The notes under the pieces: generated by a model
Told to the model about the DNA's origin: nothing
The model's database searches: none
Seen by the model: the letters and a program-made list of their open reading frames with translations, nothing else
Shown here: positions 1 through 7,287 of the stretch, in pieces
Layout: every line of letters begins with the position of its first letter
Numbering within the stretch: the first letter of the stretch is position 1
DNA from: an uncultured bacterium
Lineage (GTDB): Bacteria > Fidelibacterota > Marinisomatia > Marinisomatales > UBA1611
DNA length: 12,073 bases
Direction of reading: 5' to 3'
NCBI GenBank assembly: GCA_938092125.1
Contig: CALKMQ010000031.1
Location: forward strand, 1 to 12,073
Program-made: the position numbers and the translations under genes

Positions 1-920
1 TTCTCATAGTTTCTTTCTTCTTTTAGTTGACCATTTTCAAACCAATATTGCCATTTGCCTACAGGCATTTGATCTTTATAGTTTATATCTTCCATCATTT
101 GGCCATTTAAGAACCATTTTTGAGTCCTTCCATTCCACCAACCTTCTTTTTGCATGATTATCTTTTCTTTTTGGCCGGATGGGTACCAGAATGTCCAGGT
201 GCCATCCTCTTTACCGCCAACGTAACTACCTTCAATAGATAGCAAACCGTTGTTGTGCCATTCAGCCCAATAGCCATGACGTAGTCCATAACGATAGTTG
301 TACTGTTTCTCTGGCTGACCATTATCAAACCACTCCATCCATCTACCGTCTTTAACAGAATTTTTGTAGGAACCCTCCAACATTTTATTTCCATTTTCCC
401 ACAAATCAAATACAGGACCCGTGTAAGGTTCTGGTGAACTTTCTTGATATAAGACATCTCCGCGACGAATCAATAATGACGTAAAGATAGGGGCCTTGAT
501 AGAACCGTCTCGGTTAAAGTAAACATAATCTCCAACTACCTTGCCATTTTCATAAAGCACTTCGAAAGAAGTTTCTCCGCTTTGATAAGTCCCAAAGGCT
601 AAACCCCAGAATTCTTTATCTGAATTTGCAAAATATTTTTTCCCATCTCTAAAATCTAATGAAGCCTCGTCTGCTGGATAAATTATCGAGCCTTCGTTAT
701 CATAATAAGTGTATGAACCTTCAATAGCACCTATATCAAATTGCGCCTCTCGCATTTTAGAACCATTATTATATAATTTATATGCTTTACCGGAGAAAGG
801 CTTTCCATTGGAAGTATTATAGAAAAGACCTCTTTTTAATTCTAATTCTGATTCGTTACTAATATTTGAGCAACTAGATAAAAGAAATAATGAGATTCCG
901 AAAAATAGGCGCATTGGCAT
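1..920 (-). CDS. YwqK/MORN_2-repeat lipoprotein, 3' end cut by window edge
   Basis: An uninterrupted minus-strand frame runs from ATG at 920-918 off the left edge, giving 306 visible residues. A second ATG two codons in (914-912) could also be the start. Residues 5-17 form a hydrophobic signal ending in the lipobox L14-S15-S16-C17, so the protein should be a lipoprotein anchored through Cys17. MORN_2-type repeats follow, with the recurring pattern GxW-x-x-W-x-x-NG-x5-GxY; they are most regular from residue 170 to the edge. The repeat-leader motif (L-x-R-G-x-x-Y-x-x-x-x-x-P-[FY]-[ST]-G) occurs twice, at about 29-45 and 151-168, so two modules lie in tandem. The family is often named 'toxin-antitoxin system YwqK family antitoxin', but nothing here shows a toxin partner and the signal peptide argues for a surface or periplasmic role. 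It is divergent from the J-like gene at 1044 and paralogous to the gene at 2191-2988. Function unknown; family call firm. Confidence 0.85.
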   Translation of the reverse strand, partial: MPMRLFFGISLFLLSSCSNISNESELELKRGLFYNTSNGKPFSGKAYKLYNNGSKMREAQFDIGAIEGSYTYYDNEGSIIYPADEASLDFRDGKKYFANSDKEFWGLAFGTYQSGETSFEVLYENGKVVGDYVYFNRDGSIKAPIFTSLLIRRGDVLYQESSPEPYTGPVFDLWENGNKMLEGSYKNSVKDGRWMEWFDNGQPEKQYNYRYGLRHGYWAEWHNNGLLSIEGSYVGGKEDGTWTFWYPSGQKEKIIMQKEGWWNGRTQKWFLNGQMMEDINYKDQMPVGKWQYWFENGQLKEERNYE

Positions 921-1043
921 ACAATAAATTAAAAGAAAATTTTATTAGCTCTAACCAAATAATTATTATTTAATTTCATTTGTATTTATGACCTTATTTC
1001 TAACAAGTATATCTGGCGTATCGAGCATTAGAGTTGCACTATA
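921..1043. promoter_or_regulatory. Divergent intergenic region with possible promoters
   Basis: This 123-base gap separates two genes transcribed away from each other, so it should hold a promoter for each. On the minus strand, TTGTTA (1006-1001) and TACAAA (984-979), 16 bases apart, each match the sigma-70 boxes at four of six positions. No equally good plus-strand pair was found. The segment 1001-1043 is visibly less A+T-rich than the rest of the gap. Neither start has a clear Shine-Dalgarno sequence. In DNA this A+T-rich such matches arise by chance, so only the divergent arrangement is solid. Confidence 0.3.
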
Positions 1044-2174
1044 ATGGACCTAGAAAAGACAATAGTTACTCTTAAAAAAGAACTAGAGTATTTTGGTCTC
1101 AACCACAAATGCTCTAAACTTGAATTATATAGAAAGTACCAAAAGTATTTAAAGTATTGGAAATTAGACAACTTTGAAACTATCGATGAAAAGTTATCAG
1201 CCAGTAAGAAAATAGAAAAAGCTCACAAGGCATATGATTTTATAAAAGCTAATTGGAATTTTCTTGTACTATTAAAAAATAAAGAAGAATCATATGATAG
1301 ATATATAATTATAATAGTGTTTGTTTTTTTATTTTTTTCAATGATGACTTACATGCAAAACACTGCAAACAAACGTGTAAGAAAAGCTAGAATAGAAGCT
1401 GTAGGGGACCATGAATCAAGCTGGGCCTGGACCCATGGAGTTTCTGATACGTTAGTAAAAATTTCAAAACAAAATGCGTTGGACGACTTTTGGGGTAAAG
1501 TAATTAAGGATACAACAGATATAAAAGATTTTTTAACATTTTGGCCACATACATTAAATAGACATGAGCAAAATAAAATAAGAACTGAAATAATGAACGG
1601 TTCAGCTAAACACACCGTTTTCCCAAATGAAGAATATCAAAGAAAAGGAACTACTTATTTTACTAATAGATTATTATCCATTCAGGATGATAAAACACCA
1701 GAGATTACATTTGAAAAAATTATTTTCTTTAGAAATCATTATGAGATGACATTTAACTATAGTTTTGATGAAAACTATAAAAATCAGAAAATTTTAGATG
1801 TTGATTTTGGCCCAATCAACGTTATCGAACCTAAATACTATAAATATACAGATCGACCTGATTCAATCTGGACAAAATCGCCTAATTACCCTATCATGTT
1901 AGATAATTTTTTAGAAAACTGCGTTAGTTGTGGCGGTGGCATAATTTTACCTGAATACAGCGAAACAAAGTCATCTAATTGCGTTTTTCGCTTTAACATA
2001 TCATTACCTTATGAAACAAGATTAGTTTATTTTAAAGGTGTTGGAAGTCCCATTAATGACATACCGCTAAACATCAAACCTTATATAAATAAGCTGAAAA
2101 AAGAATGGTTTGAAAAACTACCCTACCGACCTTTAGACTGGAAAAATTGGAGACCTATAGTACTTAAAGAATAA
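1044..2174 (+). CDS. Membrane protein with degenerate J-domain-like N-terminus (no HPD)
   Basis: This 376-residue protein starts at the first ATG after an in-frame TAG at 1029-1031. Residues about 1-70 read like a J domain: a helix-II-like LYRKYQKYLKYW stretch and a helix-III-like KKIEKAHKAYDFI stretch separated by a loop. Where a working J domain has His-Pro-Asp, this protein has WKLDNF, so stimulation of Hsp70 ATPase is not expected. One transmembrane segment spans about 87-104, followed by the basic stretch KRVRKAR (110-116). The remaining 260 residues match nothing I recognise; they include C293-x-x-C296-GGG and a third Cys at 313, which could bind metal or form a disulfide. The positive charges after the membrane segment would by the positive-inside rule put the C-terminal part in the cytoplasm, so topology is uncertain. 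It is the only plus-strand gene, lying between two MORN-repeat genes. The gene itself is confident; the J-like reading is moderate. Confidence 0.75.
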   Translation: MDLEKTIVTLKKELEYFGLNHKCSKLELYRKYQKYLKYWKLDNFETIDEKLSASKKIEKAHKAYDFIKANWNFLVLLKNKEESYDRYIIIIVFVFLFFSMMTYMQNTANKRVRKARIEAVGDHESSWAWTHGVSDTLVKISKQNALDDFWGKVIKDTTDIKDFLTFWPHTLNRHEQNKIRTEIMNGSAKHTVFPNEEYQRKGTTYFTNRLLSIQDDKTPEITFEKIIFFRNHYEMTFNYSFDENYKNQKILDVDFGPINVIEPKYYKYTDRPDSIWTKSPNYPIMLDNFLENCVSCGGGIILPEYSETKSSNCVFRFNISLPYETRLVYFKGVGSPINDIPLNIKPYINKLKKEWFEKLPYRPLDWKNWRPIVLKE

Positions 2175-2190
2175 CCTTTTTTTACTATAA

Positions 2191-2988
2191 TTAATTATTA
2201 ATTATTTTTTTACCATTGTTATCCCAATAATTCCAATCGCCATACTTTTCCCCTGATTTATAGTCTCCTGATTTTTCTGGTTCACCATTTTCGTGCCAAG
2301 ATGTATATGGTCCATGAATTTTCCCAAATTGATAATTTAATTTCCATTTTCTGCCCCCGGAGCTATACCATCCATTATGTTCACCTATTGGTCTTCCATT
2401 TTGATATGTACCACTTTCAATAAGTTGTCCTAATGTATCCCAAAATAGCCATTCACCATCAATTAAGCCTAAAATATAATGACCACTCTCTTGTATATTT
2501 CCGTTTGCATACCAGAACTTCCATTTCCCATGCAATTTTCCCTGTTTATACCTACCCTCAGAATGCTTAAATCCATTCTGATGCCAGAATGTCCAAGCCC
2601 CAACTTGTTGACTGTTTTTGTAGGAACCCATCATCTTTTTAGAGCCATTACTATGCCAAAAAACCCACTTTCCAGCGCGACCATTTTCTATTATTCCATT
2701 TAGTTTTGAATCAGAAGCCATATAATAACGTCCTCTAGCTTTTAATTGTCCATTTGGATAATAATACACCCAATAGCCACTAGCATAACCACCTGAATAT
2801 CTACCTTTTGTTTTTATACGACCATTATCAAAATAATCAATGGCTAGATTACTAAAAGGCCTTCCATTATCTGGATTAAAAACCAAACCTGCTCTGGATG
2901 GTAATGAGGATCGAATGTATGTTTTTTGCCCCAAGCAAATACTTAAAAAGATAAAAAGTACTAAAAATTTGAATAAATTAATTTTCAA
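2191..2988 (-). CDS. Secreted MORN_2/YwqK-repeat protein
   Basis: This is a 265-residue protein with a signal peptide (residues 1-20, likely cut after Gly20 before Gln21). No good lipobox is present, since Ile17 precedes Cys18. The start is TTG at 2988-2986: an in-frame TAG lies at 2994-2992 and no ATG or GTG would keep the signal peptide. After a leader motif (about 34-45, G-L-V-F-N...GRPFS) come about eight repeats of near 24 residues, each with the pattern [KAE]W-x-[FY]W-x-x-NG-x5-G-x-Y-x-x-G-x-x-x-G. Such repeats form beta-hairpin ladders in the MORN_2/YwqK family; molecular function is unknown. The leader and repeats resemble the lipoprotein at 1-920, so the two are probably paralogues, one lipid-anchored and one soluble or otherwise surface-attached. 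It converges on the J-like gene with only 16 bases between stop codons. Confidence 0.85.
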   Translation of the reverse strand: MKINLFKFLVLFIFLSICLGQKTYIRSSLPSRAGLVFNPDNGRPFSNLAIDYFDNGRIKTKGRYSGGYASGYWVYYYPNGQLKARGRYYMASDSKLNGIIENGRAGKWVFWHSNGSKKMMGSYKNSQQVGAWTFWHQNGFKHSEGRYKQGKLHGKWKFWYANGNIQESGHYILGLIDGEWLFWDTLGQLIESGTYQNGRPIGEHNGWYSSGGRKWKLNYQFGKIHGPYTSWHENGEPEKSGDYKSGEKYGDWNYWDNNGKKIINN

Positions 2989-3047
2989 TACCTATTATTT
3001 GATGCGAATTCAAAGAAAAATGAAAAAAAGAGACAATATTTAAAGCG

Positions 3048-3656
3048 TTATTTTGATTTAACATATTTATCATATAGATATGACCTAGCTTCTTTAGAAG
3101 CATCATTGCTGCTTATTCCTACTGCTTCGCCTTTGCCATATTTAATCCAATCTACAATAGAATAGTCGTCTACATCTGTTCCATCTGGCCATTTGGCATT
3201 ATTACTCCATCCAGGTTTTATCGATAACGCTTTCATTAATAAAAGATTTTGCATCCTTAAACCTTCATAGATGGGGCCACTTTTCACTACATTAAAAGAT
3301 TTTACATAATCATCTGTTAAAATTTTTGATTTTTTTTCCATTTTAGGTTTAGCGTCAATCAAATCGTTCATTTTAAACTCTTCAACTGATAAAGAAGGCA
3401 TAACTTCATTTGGCAAAAACAATTCTTCCTCAGTGTCACTTGGGGGTATCGTATTTTTAATTGGTCTATTATTACTTCTTAAATCAATATTTTTGGAATT
3501 ATCAAAAATTATTGTAGACTCGTTATTTATTGCGTCTGGATGGTTGCCACTTACGGTTACTTGTACACGATTTGATATTTTTTCAGGAGCAACCTTGACA
3601 TCGCCCTGGGCTAATGATAAAGAATGAATAATAATAATTACAGTAAAATATTTCAT
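3048..3656 (-). CDS. Small exported protein of unknown function
   Basis: This is a 202-residue protein from ATG at 3656-3654. The frame stays open to another ATG at 3686, giving 212 residues, but the inner start puts Lys2 directly before the hydrophobic core VIIII, a normal signal peptide with probable cleavage SLA|QG after residue 16; AGG lies a few bases upstream. The mature protein has no cysteine. It begins with a short polar, possibly beta-rich stretch (VKVAPEKISNRVQVTVSG), then an acidic, proline-containing low-complexity region (about 60-115). The C-terminal 75 residues look best ordered, with W, G and D residues in the segment PGWSNNAKWPDGTDVDDY and then VDWIKYGKGEAVG. I do not recognise the family. 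It follows the peptidase gene by about 70 bases on the same strand, and lies upstream of the MORN gene at 2191-2988 with 59 bases between. Likely periplasmic or surface-located; no function assigned. Confidence 0.7.
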   Translation of the reverse strand: MKYFTVIIIIHSLSLAQGDVKVAPEKISNRVQVTVSGNHPDAINNESTIIFDNSKNIDLRSNNRPIKNTIPPSDTEEELFLPNEVMPSLSVEEFKMNDLIDAKPKMEKKSKILTDDYVKSFNVVKSGPIYEGLRMQNLLLMKALSIKPGWSNNAKWPDGTDVDDYSIVDWIKYGKGEAVGISSNDASKEARSYLYDKYVKSK

Positions 3657-3727
3657 TGTGCCTATGCTTAACATAAAATTTATCAAAAATTAAAAACAAC
3701 TAAAATTTCAAAAATACTCAAAAATAA

Positions 3728-5419
3728 CTACATATTTTTTTCATCAAAAGTTTTCAACCATTTATTAGCATAGTCAACCACCTCTTCAAGACAGCCATCT
3801 TTGAAAGGTGATTTTAATTTAGCAAGTTCAACTAATTTTGTAAAAGACAAGCTACCACCAGCACGACATAGTCTTAAATAATCATTCCAAGCTGCATTTT
3901 TGTCTATTTCATTTTTGATCCAAAATTGAAAGGCACATGTCTGAGCTAAAGTATAATCAATGTAATAAAAAGGCATTTGATAAATATGTAGCTGCCCTTG
4001 CCATATTCCACCATCATTAGCAAAAACCATATTGTCATAATTTCTATGAGGCATATAAATACTCTCGAGTTCTAGCCATTTTTGTTTTCTTTCTTTTGGA
4101 GAAGAATCGTGATTTTCATAAACCCAATGTTGAAAATCATCAACGCATGCACCATATGGCAAGAAAGAAAGACTTCCAGAAATATGTTTATATTTGAATT
4201 TTTCGGTATCCTCTTTAAAAAAATTCTTCATCCATGGCCAAGTAAAAAACTCCATACTCATAGAATGAATTTCTGCTGCTTCCATTGTTGGCCAGTGATA
4301 ATTAACTAGAGGTTGATCAGAGCTTGAATAATTTTGAAATGCGTGACCAGCCTCATGGGTTAGGACTGTAATATCATGATCTGTTCCATTAAAATTAGAA
4401 AATATATAAGGTCTCTTATACTTAGGAAAAGAAGTACAAAATCCCCCAGGTCTTTTTCCTTCTCTATTAACCACATCCATAAGCTCTTCATCAATCATGA
4501 CATCAAAAAACTCTCCAGTTTCGGTAGATAACTCATGATACATAGTCCTGGCTTCTGCAATTAATTGTTCTGGCGTCCCTTTTGGTGTTGGATCACCATC
4601 TTTAAAATTTATACCATCATAAAAGTAAAGATGCTCTAAATCTAAAATTTCTTTTTTCTGCTCACTTAACTTTGATACAATAGGTACAACATGTTCCACA
4701 ATCTGTTTTCTAAAATTTGCGACCTCTTTTGGCCCATAATCAGATCGCCCCATTCTGAAATATCCTAGTTCAATAAAATTGTTAAAGCCTAAGGTAACAG
4801 CAATATTGTGTCTTAAGTTGACCAATTTATCATAAATGTTGTCTAATTCATCTTCATTACTCTTGAACCAAGAAAAACGAGCCTCATATGATCTTTTTCT
4901 AACTGAACGATTTACATTTGAATGAAAAGGGCCTAATCCAGCAAGGTTGTACTCTTTCCCTTCAAACTCAATCTTAGCCCCTGCAGTTAGTTTTGTATAT
5001 TCATTTTTTAGCTCAATTTCTTCCTTTAACATACCCTTGATCTTCGAATCAAATGTTTTAAGATTAATTTCTATTTGATTCAAAAAAGTATCACCAAATA
5101 TATCTTTTATTTCACTCTTGAATTTTGATTGATGTAATACTTTATCAAAACTATCATAAATTTCTCTCATGTCAGGAGATATAGAATCGTAATAGTCTTT
5201 TTCTTTTTTAGCAGAATCATCATTTATATCTCTACTGTAGTTCAAACTAGCCATCGCTTGATAGGTCATATATTCCCTAGAAAAGCCATCAATTTCTTTA
5301 ATTGCGTCTATCTGTATTTTAGCTGAGTCTGCATTTTTGAAATCAGATATAATTTTATTTAATATGCTTTTACTTTTCTTTAAATCTAATCTTTCATAAT
5401 GAAAATCTTTATATATCAT
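3728..5419 (-). CDS. M3-family zinc oligoendopeptidase (PepF-related)
   Basis: This is a 563-residue cytoplasmic metallopeptidase without signal peptide. It carries the thermolysin-like zinc motif H355-E356-A-G-H359, with Glu383 in the EIHSMSMEFF stretch as likely third zinc ligand, 24 residues after the second His, as in family M3. Upstream is the conserved KRPGGFC-type strand, and near the C-terminus the tyrosine-rich QMPFYYIDYTLAQ segment that in M3 enzymes lines the substrate site. Length and sequence fit the M3 oligoendopeptidases related to but distinct from PepF (about 550 residues rather than 600). The family cleaves short peptides, not whole proteins. The ATG at 5419 is preceded by an AGAGAG Shine-Dalgarno-like stretch, and begins 12 bases after the second ATPase gene stops, so it is very likely the last gene of the peptide-import operon and degrades imported peptides. 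No catalytic residue appears missing. Confidence 0.9.
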   Translation of the reverse strand: MIYKDFHYERLDLKKSKSILNKIISDFKNADSAKIQIDAIKEIDGFSREYMTYQAMASLNYSRDINDDSAKKEKDYYDSISPDMREIYDSFDKVLHQSKFKSEIKDIFGDTFLNQIEINLKTFDSKIKGMLKEEIELKNEYTKLTAGAKIEFEGKEYNLAGLGPFHSNVNRSVRKRSYEARFSWFKSNEDELDNIYDKLVNLRHNIAVTLGFNNFIELGYFRMGRSDYGPKEVANFRKQIVEHVVPIVSKLSEQKKEILDLEHLYFYDGINFKDGDPTPKGTPEQLIAEARTMYHELSTETGEFFDVMIDEELMDVVNREGKRPGGFCTSFPKYKRPYIFSNFNGTDHDITVLTHEAGHAFQNYSSSDQPLVNYHWPTMEAAEIHSMSMEFFTWPWMKNFFKEDTEKFKYKHISGSLSFLPYGACVDDFQHWVYENHDSSPKERKQKWLELESIYMPHRNYDNMVFANDGGIWQGQLHIYQMPFYYIDYTLAQTCAFQFWIKNEIDKNAAWNDYLRLCRAGGSLSFTKLVELAKLKSPFKDGCLEEVVDYANKWLKTFDEKNM

Positions 5420-5431
5420 ATATCTCTCTGT

Positions 5432-6304
5432 TTATTTAATAGATAATCTGCTCTTTTTTCTTTCTTCCCTACCTTCAGGGTCTGGTTCTGGTATAGCCCT
5501 TAAAAGTTCCTTAGTGTAACTATGCATCGGGTTATTAAAAATGTCCGATGTCTTATTTATTTCCACCAATTCTCCTAAGTTCATAACACCTACTCGGTCT
5601 GAAATATGTTTCACAACCGATAAGTCATGTGCAATAAAAAGGATAGATAGTTTAAATTCCTTTTGCAGATCCATCATAAGATTAATTATTTGGGCTTGGA
5701 TTGAAACATCTAGGGCAGAAACAGGTTCATCAGCTATAATAATTTCAGGTTCAGTTGCTAAAGCTCTTGCAATTCCAATTCTTTGCCTCTGCCCACCAGA
5801 AAATTCGTGAGGATATCTACTCGATTGTTCTGATGATAAGCCAACTTTATCTAGGAGCCAAAAAACCTTTTCCATTTTCTGTGATTCTGTTAAAATAGAA
5901 TTTATATCTAAAGATTCCTTGACAATATCTTTAACAAGCATTCGCGGGTTCAGTGATGAGTAAGGATCTTGAAAAATCATTTGAATATGTTTGCGATATT
6001 GTTTCATTTTACTTTTTTCTAAATTTAAAATATCAACGCTAACATCATTTATGTTTAAAAATATTTCACCATCTATGTGGACATCTGGAGCTGTTAATTT
6101 CAATACGTTTAAAATTGAATTACCAAGAGTAGACTTACCAGAACCTGATTCGCCAACGATGCCTAGAGTTTCACCTTTGAATAGATCAAATGATACTTTA
6201 CGAACTGCATGAACCGCATCTACTTTTTTTTGCATAATTCCACCGAAAATCGGAAAATCTACAATCAAGTCTCTTACCTTTAATATCTGATTATCATTAT
6301 TCAT
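5432..6304 (-). CDS. Peptide ABC importer ATPase, DppF/OppF type
   Basis: This 290-residue nucleotide-binding subunit has every expected motif: Walker A GESGSGKS (51-58), Q-loop Gln112 in the MIFQDPYSSLNPR segment, signature FSGGQ (168-172), Walker B IIIADE (188-193) and the switch His226. The QDPYSSLNPR and ADEPVSALD sequences are typical of the OppF/DppF half of family-5 peptide importers. It corresponds to the C-terminal half of E. coli YejF, where both ATPases are fused. Its ATG overlaps the stop of the preceding ATPase gene in ATGA (6304-6301), implying translational coupling. The C-terminus is short: after the HSYTKELLRAIPEPDP stretch it ends in a charged tail (EERKKSRLSIK), without the Cys-containing tail usual in the family, and I see no Cys in the protein. 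It should pair with the 6301-7287 ATPase on the cytoplasmic face of the two permeases. Confidence 0.9.
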   Translation of the reverse strand: MNNDNQILKVRDLIVDFPIFGGIMQKKVDAVHAVRKVSFDLFKGETLGIVGESGSGKSTLGNSILNVLKLTAPDVHIDGEIFLNINDVSVDILNLEKSKMKQYRKHIQMIFQDPYSSLNPRMLVKDIVKESLDINSILTESQKMEKVFWLLDKVGLSSEQSSRYPHEFSGGQRQRIGIARALATEPEIIIADEPVSALDVSIQAQIINLMMDLQKEFKLSILFIAHDLSVVKHISDRVGVMNLGELVEINKTSDIFNNPMHSYTKELLRAIPEPDPEGREERKKSRLSIK

Positions 6305-7287
6305 TTTAAAAGGACTTTGTTTATCCTGGCAAAATGTCCTTTATCTACCTCTATTAATGCTGGTTCTACTTTTGTTCCTCCACAGGCACATTCGCTAGGT
6401 TCAAAACGTGAGCAAAGCTTACACTCATCGCCGAGATCTAATATAGATGGGACCATACCTTTTAAGGCTTTTAAACGCTTAGAACTATGATCCATTTTTG
6501 GAATAGATTCCATGAGGGCTTTCGTGTAAGGATTTACAGGATTTTTAAAAAGATCAAAAATAGTTGCAATTTCTTGAATTACGCCTCCATACATTACAAT
6601 TACACGATCGCATGTCTCGGCTATTACAGCTAAATCGTGAGTAATTAACAAAATAGCAGAGTCCTTTCTATGGTCTTTTAAATCCATCATAAGGTCAAGA
6701 ATTTGAGCTTGAATTGTGACATCAAGTGCCGTTGTAGGTTCATCAGCAATTAGCAAAGCTGGATTACACTGTAAGGCCATAGCGATCATAATTCGCTGTC
6801 TCATGCCACCAGAGAATTGATGCGGATAATCATATATTCTTCGCTCTGGTTCAGGAATGCCTACTTTTTTCAACATTTCAATACTTTTAATAGTGGCTAA
6901 TTCTGGACTTAAGCCATCATGCTTGATTACTATTTCATTCATTTGAGTTTGAATACGCAAAACAGGGTTTAATGAGGTCATAGGCTCCTGAAAAATCATT
7001 GATATTTCTTTACCTCTTATTTCGCACATTTCCTCATAATTTAGCTTCAATAAATCAACACCATTATAAAAAATTTCACCTCCAACAATTTCTCCTGGAG
7101 GATTAGGTATTAAACGGTTTATAGACATTGAAGTCACAGATTTTCCTGATCCAGATTCTCCTACGATGCCAAGGACCTCACCTTTATAGATATCGAAAGA
7201 AACGTTGTTAACTGCTTTGGCAATACCGGCTTCTGTATTAAAAAAAGTTTTAAGATTTTTTATTTCGATTAATTTTTCTTGAATCAT
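6301..7287 (-). CDS. Peptide ABC importer ATPase, DppD/OppD type
   Basis: This 328-residue nucleotide-binding subunit has Walker A GESGSGKS (43-50), Q-loop Gln100 (IFQEPMTSLNPV), signature FSGGM (158-162, followed by RQR), Walker B LLIADE (178-183) and switch His217. The QEPMTSLNP and ADEPTTALD sequences are characteristic of OppD/DppD subunits. The C-terminal extension (about 248-320) has the peptide-importer tail NPYTKALMESIP and four cysteines, C289-x2-C292-x7-C300-x-C302. The equivalent tail in this family carries conserved cysteines, some binding an iron-sulfur cluster; the spacing here is not the common GCxFxPRC form. It corresponds to the N-terminal half of the fused YejF ATPase of E. 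coli. Its ATG overlaps the stop of the permease gene in ATGA (7287-7284), with AAGG five bases upstream as a Shine-Dalgarno sequence. Confidence 0.9.
   Translation of the reverse strand: MIQEKLIEIKNLKTFFNTEAGIAKAVNNVSFDIYKGEVLGIVGESGSGKSVTSMSINRLIPNPPGEIVGGEIFYNGVDLLKLNYEEMCEIRGKEISMIFQEPMTSLNPVLRIQTQMNEIVIKHDGLSPELATIKSIEMLKKVGIPEPERRIYDYPHQFSGGMRQRIMIAMALQCNPALLIADEPTTALDVTIQAQILDLMMDLKDHRKDSAILLITHDLAVIAETCDRVIVMYGGVIQEIATIFDLFKNPVNPYTKALMESIPKMDHSSKRLKALKGMVPSILDLGDECKLCSRFEPSECACGGTKVEPALIEVDKGHFARINKVLLK

Noticed and set aside
158..457. A 99-residue minus-strand frame inside the first gene
   Set aside because: It overlaps the MORN-repeat lipoprotein on the same strand in another frame and has no recognisable domain; a shadow.
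1349..1615. An 88-residue minus-strand frame inside the J-like gene
   Set aside because: It lies wholly antisense within a well-supported gene and shows no family features.
2157..2188. Inverted repeat ATAGTA (2157-2162) / TACTAT (2183-2188) around a T-run, as a terminator between the converging genes
   Set aside because: The stem is six A+T-rich pairs with a 20-base loop and the T-run lies inside the loop, not after the stem; chance is likely.
2203..2900. Repetitive DNA (recurring ccatttt / atgccaaaa words) that might suggest a CRISPR or satellite array
   Set aside because: The roughly 72-base period is simply the coding of 24-residue protein repeats; units diverge freely at the DNA level and no spacers are present.
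1..2988. A toxin-antitoxin system, suggested by the usual database name 'YwqK family antitoxin'
   Set aside because: Both MORN proteins carry export signals and no toxin-like gene is adjacent; the name comes from family annotation, not from evidence here.
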